The position numbers were made by a program, and so were the translations under genes. DNA of 6,806 bases from assembly GCA_030040115.1 (NCBI GenBank), contig JASHUH010000475.1:1-6806 (forward strand). The letters are read 5' to 3'. The first letter of the stretch is position 1. Each line of letters opens with the position of its first letter. Shown here piece after piece: positions 1 to 5,894 of this stretch. The notes below the pieces were generated by a model, which ran no database searches, was not told the origin of the DNA, and was given only the letters and a program-made list of their open reading frames with translations. The stretch comes from Acidobacteriaceae bacterium (GTDB lineage: Bacteria; Acidobacteriota; Terriglobia; Terriglobales; Acidobacteriaceae).

Positions 1-1
1 G

Positions 2-1330
2 ATGATTCGCGGCAACTGGTGGGAGATTTTTAACGAGCCGGAACTCAACGCGCTCGAGGAGCAGCTCAACGTCAATAACCAGAACATCAAAGAGTATTTC
101 CAGAATTACATGGCGGCGCGGGCGACGATCGCCGAAGCACGGTCCAATTATTGGCCGACGATTGCCGCCAATCCGACCGTCTCGGGCACGCACACCAGCG
201 CCAATCAGTTTGTTTCGTCGACAGCCACTACCGGCCAGACCTACGGGCTTTGGGATGTTCCTGCGATCGGGGCTTCGTGGACGCCCGACTTCTGGGACAA
301 GATCCGCAATGAGGTGCACGAGGCGCAGTACGCGTCGCAGGTGAGCGCGGCCGATCTCGAAGTGGAAAAGCTGACGGAACAGGCCAGCCTGGCGGAATAT
401 TATTTTGAGATTCGCGGCCAGGATATGCTGAAACAAATCCTGGACCAGACGGTGGCGGCCGACCAGAAAGCGCTCGACGTCACCCAGGGCGCCTACGATG
501 CGGGCGTGGGCGACTACATTTCGGTGGTCGGGGCAAAGACAACTTTGCAGGGAGTGCAGGCTTCGGATATTGCGGTGGGTCTGCTGCGGGCGCAGTATGA
601 ACACGCGATTGCCATGCTGATCGGCAAGGTGGCCGCCGACTTTTCGCTTCCGGTAAGGCCGTTGATTTACACACCTCCCGCGGTTCCCACGGGAGTGCCT
701 TCGCAACTAGTGGAGCGGCGGCCCGATGTGGCCGCGGCGGAGCGCACGCTGGCGGAAGCCAACGCCGTGATCGGCGTGGGCTACGGGGCCTTTTTCCCGC
801 AGGTGACAATCTCTGCCTCAGGAAGCTTCGAGTCAGCCACGCTCAAACACCTCTTCGACGTCGCGAGCGGGATATGGTCGTTCGGGCCCAGCGTCACGCA
901 GACCATCTTTAATGGCTGGCTTTACCGCGCCGAGCTGCACCAGTATGTAGCCATGTACAACGCGGATCTCGCCACCTATCGCCAGACCGTGCTGACGGCC
1001 TTCCAGAACGTGGAGGATGAGTTGGTGGCCACGCGAAATTACTCGCAGCAGATTCTCAAGGAAAAAGACGCGGTGGCTTCGTCGCAGCAATACGTGGACC
1101 TGGAGATGGAGCGCTACAGCATCGGCGTCGATCCGTACGTCGATGTGACGCTGGCGCAGACGACGTTGCTCACCAACCAGGCCACGCTCAACGCCGACGA
1201 GATTTCGCAGATGATGTCGGCGGTGGAATTGGTGCAAGCGTTGGGCGGAGGCTGGGACCGGTCGCAGCTACCCACACCAAACCAGGTGAGCGCCAAGCCG
1301 ACGAAGGCGGATTACACATTGCAGCAGTAG
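2..1330 (+). CDS. RND-type efflux outer-membrane channel, NodT/OprM family (5' truncated)
   Basis: This is the outer-membrane duct of a tripartite efflux or export system, related to TolC, OprM and NodT. Such proteins form trimeric beta-barrel/alpha-helical tunnels that dock to a periplasmic adaptor and an inner-membrane pump. The 442 visible residues open with the family's N-terminal pattern (WWEIFNEPELNALEEQL, about 6-22), then long helical stretches. The hallmark GVPSQLVERRPDVAAAE lies at 231-247, followed by the second barrel strand region (GAFFPQVTISASGSF, 262-276). FGPSVTQTIFNGW (294-306) and VLTAFQNVEDELVA (330-343) begin the second repeat, and LVQALGGGW (410-418) is the usual C-terminal end. 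Full-length members carry a signal peptide and often a lipidated Cys before this region. Both are missing here, so the ATG at position 2 is almost certainly internal and the gene starts before the window. The stop is TAG. An MFS gene follows after 51 bp on the same strand. The family call is secure; the exported substrate is unknown. Confidence 0.93.
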   Translation: MIRGNWWEIFNEPELNALEEQLNVNNQNIKEYFQNYMAARATIAEARSNYWPTIAANPTVSGTHTSANQFVSSTATTGQTYGLWDVPAIGASWTPDFWDKIRNEVHEAQYASQVSAADLEVEKLTEQASLAEYYFEIRGQDMLKQILDQTVAADQKALDVTQGAYDAGVGDYISVVGAKTTLQGVQASDIAVGLLRAQYEHAIAMLIGKVAADFSLPVRPLIYTPPAVPTGVPSQLVERRPDVAAAERTLAEANAVIGVGYGAFFPQVTISASGSFESATLKHLFDVASGIWSFGPSVTQTIFNGWLYRAELHQYVAMYNADLATYRQTVLTAFQNVEDELVATRNYSQQILKEKDAVASSQQYVDLEMERYSIGVDPYVDVTLAQTTLLTNQATLNADEISQMMSAVELVQALGGGWDRSQLPTPNQVSAKPTKADYTLQQ

Positions 1331-1381
1331 AGGCGTAATTGCCGCGCCGTCCTGGAGCCGGGTGCATCCTATGAGAAAGCG

Positions 1382-2740
1382 ATGGTGAGCTCCAGCGAGA
1401 AATCCACAGGCGGTGAAAGGCCCGATCCAAATCTTGCCACGCAGCGGGGTTCGAGCCGCGCTTCCCATGCGTGGCGGGCGCTGCGGCATCGGAATTTCCG
1501 GCTGTTCTTTGGCGGGCAGAGCATTTCGCTGATCGGCACGTGGATGACGCGGATCGCGACGGCGTGGCTGGTCTACCGGTTGACGCACTCGGCGCTGTTG
1601 CTGGGCACGGTGAGCTTTGCGGGGCAGATTCCCACCTTTGTCGTAGCTCCGTTTGCGGGCGTGTGGGTGGACCGGCTGAATCGCAGGCGGGTGCTGGTGT
1701 GGACGCAGACGCTCTCGATGGTGCAATCGTTTCTGCTGGCCGGGTTCACGCTTACTGGGCGCATCAATATCCCGCTGATTCTGGGCCTGAGCGTGATGCA
1801 GGGGCTGATTAACGCCTTCGACATGCCGGGGCGGCAAGCCTTCATGGTGCAGATGGTGGAGGATCGCGCCGATTTGGGCAACGCCATCGCCATTAATTCG
1901 TCAATGGTGAACATGGCGCGGCTGATCGGGCCATCGCTGGCCGGCCTGGTCATTGCCGCCACCAGCGAGGGGTGGTGTTTCTTTGCCGACGGCGTGAGCT
2001 ACATTGCGGTCATCGCATCGCTGGTGGCCATGCGCCTGAACGTGACGGCAACGCGGCGCGCGACGACATCCACCTTCACCGAGCTCAAAGAGGGCTGGAC
2101 CTATGTTTCGCAATTCCTGCCGGTGCGGACGATTCTGTTGCTGTTTGCCGTGGTAAGCCTGATGGGGATGCCCTATGTGGTGCTCATGCCTATTTTCGCG
2201 GCCAAAGTGCTGCACGGGGGGCCGCATACGCTGGGATTCCTGATGGGCTCGATGGGCGTGGGGGCGTTGGTGTCTGCGCTATCGCTGGCGGCGCGCAAAA
2301 GCGTGCGCGGGCTGATTCGCATGATTCCTATCGCGGCGGCGGTGTTCGGTCTTGGCCTGATCGGTTTTGGGATGTCGCGCGTTTACTGGCTCTCGATGCT
2401 GATGGTGTTTGTGGCGGGGATGGGCATGATGCAGGGCATGGCGGCGAGCAACACCATCATTCAGACGTTGGTGAGCGAAGACAAGCGCGGGCGCGTGATG
2501 AGTTACTACACCATGGCTTTCGTGGGCATGGCGCCCTTCGGCAGCCTGCTGGCGGGAACGATGGCGCAGGCCTTCGGCGCGCCGCTCACGGTGATGGTGA
2601 ACGGCTCGATCGTGGTTCTGGGCGCGGCATGGTTCGCCACGCGGTTGCCCGCGGTGCGCCATGTGGTGCGGCCCATTTACCGAGAGATGGGAATTATTCC
2701 GGCGGCAAAAGAAATGGCGGCGGAACAAATGCAGTCGTAA
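1382..2740 (+). CDS. Major facilitator superfamily transporter (MFS_3/EntS-like exporter)
   Basis: A 452-residue inner-membrane protein of typical MFS length. A hydrophilic cytoplasmic tail (about 1-36) precedes the first helix, which begins after RHRNFRLFFGGQ. Loop 2-3 has the MFS motif A (GVWVDRLNRRR, 93-103, with D97 and R98). Helix 5 has a motif C-like ARLIGPSLAG (179-188). A cytoplasmic centre loop (about 219-248) separates the two halves, and a second-half loop SEDKRGRVMSYY (365-376) matches the conserved ExxRGR-type loop of this subgroup. The pattern resembles the MFS_3/enterobactin-exporter-like group, whose members usually export small molecules by proton antiport; the substrate cannot be read from sequence. 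The ATG at 1382 has only a weak upstream GAG (1373-1375). The nearby ATG at 1371 is in another frame and hits TGA within six codons. It follows the outer-membrane channel closely, which suggests co-transcription. A terminator-like hairpin lies just past its TAA. Confidence 0.93.
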   Translation: MVSSSEKSTGGERPDPNLATQRGSSRASHAWRALRHRNFRLFFGGQSISLIGTWMTRIATAWLVYRLTHSALLLGTVSFAGQIPTFVVAPFAGVWVDRLNRRRVLVWTQTLSMVQSFLLAGFTLTGRINIPLILGLSVMQGLINAFDMPGRQAFMVQMVEDRADLGNAIAINSSMVNMARLIGPSLAGLVIAATSEGWCFFADGVSYIAVIASLVAMRLNVTATRRATTSTFTELKEGWTYVSQFLPVRTILLLFAVVSLMGMPYVVLMPIFAAKVLHGGPHTLGFLMGSMGVGALVSALSLAARKSVRGLIRMIPIAAAVFGLGLIGFGMSRVYWLSMLMVFVAGMGMMQGMAASNTIIQTLVSEDKRGRVMSYYTMAFVGMAPFGSLLAGTMAQAFGAPLTVMVNGSIVVLGAAWFATRLPAVRHVVRPIYREMGIIPAAKEMAAEQMQS

Positions 2741-2744
2741 AAGC

Positions 2745-2794
2745 AGGGAACAAGAGAACAAGGGAGCAAAGGAGCGGGGAGCAAGGGAGCGGGG
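2745..2794 (+). repeat. Degenerate purine-rich tandem repeat
   Basis: The top strand is almost all G and A, built from variants of GGGAGCAAG, GGGAACAAG and GGAGCGGGG. The clearest pair is two adjacent 15-mers, 2764-2778 and 2779-2793, differing at one base (A at 2770, G at 2785). A more diverged copy lies upstream at about 2748-2762 (9 of 15 matches by eye). The repeat begins a few bases after the MFS stop codon and ends where the 12-bp inverted repeat begins. It is noncoding on present evidence. Whether it belongs to a dispersed genomic family cannot be judged from one copy. Confidence 0.6.
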
Positions 2795-2859
2795 CAGCTA
2801 TCGGCGTTCGGTTTTTCCATCTATGGACGAGCTGCACGCCGATAGCTGTTGGCTTTTTT
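2795..2859 (+). terminator. Probable Rho-independent terminator downstream of the MFS gene
   Basis: Arms CAGCTATCGGCG (2795-2806) and CGCCGATAGCTG (2837-2848) are perfect 12-bp inverted copies separated by 30 nt. After a five-base gap comes T6 (2854-2859). The 30-nt loop is long for a classical terminator, but it contains a small TCCA/TGGA inner stem (2816-2819 with 2824-2827) that could shorten it. The T tract favours termination of plus-strand transcripts. On the minus strand the sequence after the stem is C-rich rather than U-rich, so termination of the convergent gene would be weaker. The T tract overlaps the stop codon of the minus-strand isomerase gene. Confidence 0.6.
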
Positions 2860-4495
2860 ATTGCGTCACTCCGCATAAGTGCAAGTTCACGCCCATTTCC
2901 CCAAGCATCGCGGCTTTGGTTGCCAGCGCTTTATGGGCCAGTTCGGCGGTGGGCGCGTAGGCTACATTGACGTGATTGGCGCGATGGCGGGCCATCATCT
3001 GGTCGCGGCTGACGCCGTGGAGAACCGCATGCACGATGGGCCATTGATAGGTGGTCTCGCGCCAGCGGCGTTCGGTTTCTTGGGCGGGCAGGGTGACGAC
3101 CGTGCCGCGGCCCAGGTCGGCGTGCAGTGCGCCGCCCTCGACGAAGACGCGGCTCCAGACGATCTCGCCCGGCTTGCCAATGCCCTTGAGCGATCCGCCG
3201 CCGAGCGGGAAATACATGGCGGGCTGGCGCTCGCTGCGGGCGCCGGCGTAGCCATTCACGAAATGATTAGCGGGCGCGGCGCCGGAGATTTGCAGCAGCC
3301 AGACGAAGGCGTCGAGGCCATCGCCGGAGTAATGCTCGCCCCAGCGGATGTCGTGGAGCGTGGTCGAAGGGTCGAGGCCGAGCGCGGTCCAGCAGCGGTT
3401 GGTCACCAAGCCGTCGAAGCCTGCGCACTCATCCACTTCGTTGAAATGGACGAGCGGGGCGCCGGCGTAGAGTTCGTCGGCCGCGCCTTCGGCGAAGACC
3501 GGCGGGCGGTCGGCGTTATTGAGCAAGCCTTCGGCAAGATCGGAGGCGGGCGCCATGTCCTTCAAGCCTTGCTGATACTGGATGCCGATGGCGTCGCAGC
3601 CGAAGCCGGCGGCGATGCGCATGGCGGCAATGTACATTTTGCACTGGTCGAGCACTTGATCGGGTGTGAGCTCGGCGGAGGGATCTTGGCCGAAATCGAA
3701 GGTGACGCCCTTTTGCACCAGCCACTCGTAGACGGCGCGCGCTTCAGAGTCGTTGACAGCGCGCATTTTGGCGACTAACGCAGACTGGCTGAGGCGCTCT
3801 TTGTAGACACCGGCGGGGTTCAACAGTTCGTCGTCGATGATGGCGTTGTACATGCCCATGCAGCCTTCGTCGAAGACGCCCATGATGGCCTTGCGGCGCA
3901 TGAGCTCTGTGGCGAGGGCAGCGCCGAGTTTGCGGCTTTCCGCGGGCAGCGTAGCCGCATCCAGTGCGTGGACGTGGGTGAGGTCGTGCGTAATGGCGCC
4001 GGTGCGCAGCCATTGCTCAAGTCCGTCCAGAAAGAACGCGTCAGTGAAGTCTTTGCTCCAGATGGTCGAGAACTCTTTGCCGGCTTTCACCAAAGAGCCG
4101 TTTAAATTGAGCAGGCCTACGAGGCCGGGCCATTGGCCCGACCAGTTGGCGACGGTGAGGATCGGTCCCTTGTGGCTGCGCAGACCAGGCAGGACATGAT
4201 GGCTATACTGCCAGGCCGCGGTGGCGAAGACCAGGCGGGCCTGGGGATGAATGTTCATGAAGATATCCATGCCCATGCGTTGCGAGGAAATGAAACCGTG
4301 CTTCGCTTCTTCGTCGTAAGGATGGGCGCGCACCAGCTTGACGCCTTTGCGCGCGAAAGCGGCGGTCAACTTCTCTTCCATGTCGCGCTGCGCGGGCCAG
4401 CAGACCTGGTTGGCCGAGAGGCGCAGGTCGCCGCTGGTGATTAACAGGACTTCATCAGCGGCGGGTCCGGCGGTTTGGTCATTCGGGGATTCCAT
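2858..4495 (-). CDS. L-fucose isomerase family protein (FucI-like sugar isomerase)
   Basis: A 545-residue cytoplasmic protein resembling the FucI family of metal-dependent aldose-ketose isomerases. The N-terminal Rossmann-like part has TVANWSGQWPGLVGLLNLNGSL (about 114-135) and STIWSKDF (143-150), matching the family's substrate-domain pattern. MGVFDEGCMGMYNAIIDDEL (205-224) is the second landmark. From memory of E. coli FucI (ligands E337, D361, H528), the corresponding residues here are E322 in DLAEGLLNN, D355 in HFNEVDECAGFDG and H489 in QWPIVHAVL, so the Mn-binding triad appears intact. The E-to-D spacing is 33 rather than 24, implying a small insertion around FAEGAADELY (334-343). Known members convert L-fucose to L-fuculose or act on D-arabinose; the exact sugar is not predictable here, so no symbol is given. 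No fuculokinase, aldolase or mutarotase gene is beside it. The start is fixed by a strong Shine-Dalgarno; the stop is TAA. A longer reading to 4702 is possible but poorly supported. Confidence 0.82.
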   Translation of the reverse strand: MESPNDQTAGPAADEVLLITSGDLRLSANQVCWPAQRDMEEKLTAAFARKGVKLVRAHPYDEEAKHGFISSQRMGMDIFMNIHPQARLVFATAAWQYSHHVLPGLRSHKGPILTVANWSGQWPGLVGLLNLNGSLVKAGKEFSTIWSKDFTDAFFLDGLEQWLRTGAITHDLTHVHALDAATLPAESRKLGAALATELMRRKAIMGVFDEGCMGMYNAIIDDELLNPAGVYKERLSQSALVAKMRAVNDSEARAVYEWLVQKGVTFDFGQDPSAELTPDQVLDQCKMYIAAMRIAAGFGCDAIGIQYQQGLKDMAPASDLAEGLLNNADRPPVFAEGAADELYAGAPLVHFNEVDECAGFDGLVTNRCWTALGLDPSTTLHDIRWGEHYSGDGLDAFVWLLQISGAAPANHFVNGYAGARSERQPAMYFPLGGGSLKGIGKPGEIVWSRVFVEGGALHADLGRGTVVTLPAQETERRWRETTYQWPIVHAVLHGVSRDQMMARHRANHVNVAYAPTAELAHKALATKAAMLGEMGVNLHLCGVTQ

Positions 4496-4500
4496 TTTGT

Positions 4501-4507
4501 CCTCCTT
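4501..4507 (-). promoter_or_regulatory. Strong Shine-Dalgarno of the isomerase gene
   Basis: On the minus strand AAGGAGG lies five bases (ACAAA) before the ATG at 4495-4493. This near-perfect anti-16S match decides the start. The in-frame ATG at 4702 would add 69 Arg/Ser-rich residues with no family resemblance and would overlap the end of the upstream gene by 29 bp. Confidence 0.85.
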
Positions 4508-4535
4508 GCGAGCGAGATCGATTCCGCCCATGAGA

Positions 4536-4541
4536 ACTATA
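4536..4541 (-). promoter_or_regulatory. Candidate -10 element for the isomerase gene
   Basis: On the minus strand TATAGT (5 of 6 to TATAAT) lies in the 178-bp gap between the propeller stop and the isomerase start. A transcript starting about 7 bases downstream would have a leader of about 34 nt that includes the Shine-Dalgarno. I see no good -35 at 16-18 bp spacing, so this is only a candidate. If real, the isomerase can be expressed without reading through from the propeller gene. Confidence 0.3.
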
Positions 4542-4673
4542 CACAGTTTAGACGGAGGTAGGCTCGCGCGGGCCGAGAGAGCCTGTCGGCGCCATGATCG
4601 TGAGCAAACGAGATCGAGCATTGAGCGTGAACGGGGCTGCGGAGGGACACGGCGCCCGATGAGGCGGTACGGG

Positions 4674-5696
4674 TCATTGACGGGAGACGACGACCACTTC
4701 AAATGAGCCCGGTTTCATCGCCGGCCGGCGGCCGGTGGCTCCGGGCTCCGTTTGGGCGGTGGGCAAAAAGATTTTATGGGTCATGCGATCGATGCCCATG
4801 GTGCGGGCGCCGGCGGCGGTTTTGACGGTCTGCTCGACCGAGAACTTTCCGCCGCTTTCAGACGCCACGGTGAGCGAGCCGTCGCGGCAACTGGCGAAGG
4901 CCTGGCCGTCGCTGAAGCGCACGGCGTCGTTGCCGGCGCCGATGGGGAGCGCAGCTTCAATTTTGCCGCTGTCGGTATTCATCACGATCAGCCTTTGCGG
5001 GCTGCGGCAGCCGATGAAGATGCGGTGATGCGCAGGATCGATGGCCATGCCCGTGGGATGACCTCCGGGAGCCACGGGCCAGCGCGCGATGACTTTACGC
5101 GCGTGGAGATCGACCACCGCGATCAGGTTTTTGTCGGCAAGATTGATGTAGGCCTTGCCGGTTCCGTCGGCGGCGAGAAACTCCGGCGAGCCGCCGAGCT
5201 GGATGGGCGAACCTACGTTTCCGTTGCTGGGATCGATATTGGGGTGGAAGGCCATCAAGGCGTTGCCGTCGCCCGAGACGGCGAGCACGAGGTCGGTTCC
5301 CGGATCGTAAATGATGCCGTCGGAATCGGGCATGGTGGGGATGCGGCCGAGGACCTTATAGGTATTCATGTCAAAGACAAATATGGCGCCGCCGCCTCCG
5401 CCATCGGTAATAAAGCCGCGCCCCAGCTTGGGGACAAGGGCCACGCCGTGGGAACGATTCCGTCCGGGGATGTCGGCAAGCACCGTGCCGGAGTTCTCGT
5501 CGATGGCCTGGGTATGCGTGCCGCGGGTGACGAAGAACCGGTGGCGCGGCGCATCGACGGTGACGTAATCCCAGCCGCCCTCGCCGCCAACGTGAAAAGT
5601 GTTGGTGACCGACCAGTGCGTTTGCGCAAAACCAGGCAACACGCCGCCGACAAGCAAAGCGGATAGGAACACCACGCGGGAACGAGTCAGTCTCAT
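4674..5696 (-). CDS. Secreted YncE/YVTN-type seven-bladed beta-propeller protein
   Basis: A 340-residue exported protein. Residues 1-25 form a Sec signal peptide: basic MRLTRSR, a hydrophobic core VVFLSALLVGGVL, and a likely cleavage after PGFA. The rest splits into about seven repeats of a propeller blade, each running 'DP..hr.fv....... v.viD...gkv...i'. Clear blades begin near GWDYVTVDAPRHRFFV (41-56), HGVALVPKLGRGFI (83-96), SDGIIYDPGTDLVLAV (125-140), PEFLAADGTGKAYI (171-184), HPTGMAIDPAHHRIFI (213-228), NDAVRFSDGQAFAS (256-269) and ARTMGIDRMTHKIF (297-310). Relatives are usually periplasmic or secreted binding or scaffold propellers; no catalytic motif or haem-binding CxxCH is visible. 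A Gly run (99-103) sits in the second blade. The ATG is preceded by GGGGAG on the minus strand (5706-5711) with a 9-nt spacer. The isomerase gene follows 178 bp downstream on the same strand, and no terminator is visible between them. The ligand is unknown. Confidence 0.88.
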   Translation of the reverse strand: MRLTRSRVVFLSALLVGGVLPGFAQTHWSVTNTFHVGGEGGWDYVTVDAPRHRFFVTRGTHTQAIDENSGTVLADIPGRNRSHGVALVPKLGRGFITDGGGGGAIFVFDMNTYKVLGRIPTMPDSDGIIYDPGTDLVLAVSGDGNALMAFHPNIDPSNGNVGSPIQLGGSPEFLAADGTGKAYINLADKNLIAVVDLHARKVIARWPVAPGGHPTGMAIDPAHHRIFIGCRSPQRLIVMNTDSGKIEAALPIGAGNDAVRFSDGQAFASCRDGSLTVASESGGKFSVEQTVKTAAGARTMGIDRMTHKIFLPTAQTEPGATGRRPAMKPGSFEVVVVSRQ

Positions 5697-5750
5697 TTTC
5701 AATTTCTCCCCACGGAGTTTGCTTTTGCAGAATACGCATCGACAGGGACG

Positions 5751-5756
5751 ATGATA
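5751..5756 (-). promoter_or_regulatory. Candidate -10 element for the propeller gene
   Basis: On the minus strand TATCAT (5 of 6 to TATAAT) lies about 55 bp before the ATG at 5696. A TTGCCT (4 of 6 to TTGACA) occurs 15 bp further upstream, which is shorter than the usual 16-18 bp spacing. The position within the divergent intergenic region is sensible, but the match is weak. Confidence 0.25.
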
Positions 5757-5869
5757 CCGCTTTGAGGCGAAAGGCAAACGTGTTGGCTCCATGAAAAATC
5801 CCTGGCCGTCTGCAACAGAGCTTCCAAAAGAGGGGTGCGGGATTTTGGCGATAGCATAGAAAGTGGCTG

Positions 5870-5885
5870 CTCTTTTTTGAAAGAG
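5870..5885 (+). promoter_or_regulatory. Small hairpin over the weak ribosome site of the hydrolase gene
   Basis: CTCTTT (5870-5875) and AAAGAG (5880-5885) are perfect inverted arms around a TTTG loop. The right arm is also the only Shine-Dalgarno-like stretch before the GTG start, ending nine bases from it. If the stem forms in the mRNA it would cover the ribosome site. It has only six mostly A-U pairs, so it may be marginal or chance. The rest of 5697-5894 shows no gene and no other strong site. Confidence 0.3.
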
Positions 5886-5894
5886 TGCCTTATC

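Noticed and set aside
1972..2970. Plus-strand open frame overlapping the MFS gene and running into the intergenic repeat
   Set aside because: It is out of frame with a clear 12-TM transporter, and its Asp/Gly/Arg-rich translation has no domain character. The repeat-encoded tail is a by-product.
2879..3778. Long plus-strand open frame opposite the isomerase gene
   Set aside because: It is antisense to a recognisable enzyme, its Gly/Ala/Val-rich translation matches nothing I know, and GC-rich codon use in the real gene explains the lack of stops.
4513..4617. Repeated 9-mer CGAGATCGA at 4513-4521 and 4609-4617
   Set aside because: It is short, has only two copies and is not positioned around the candidate promoter in a meaningful way.
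4752..5666. Long plus-strand open frame opposite the propeller gene
   Set aside because: The opposite strand encodes a signal peptide and seven regular propeller blades. The plus-strand translation is low-complexity shadow sequence.
5795..5846. 8-bp inverted repeat AAAATCCC / GGGATTTT in the divergent intergenic region, considered as an operator
   Set aside because: The arms are 36 nt apart, there is no inner symmetry or second copy, and one such pair in 200 bp is not surprising.
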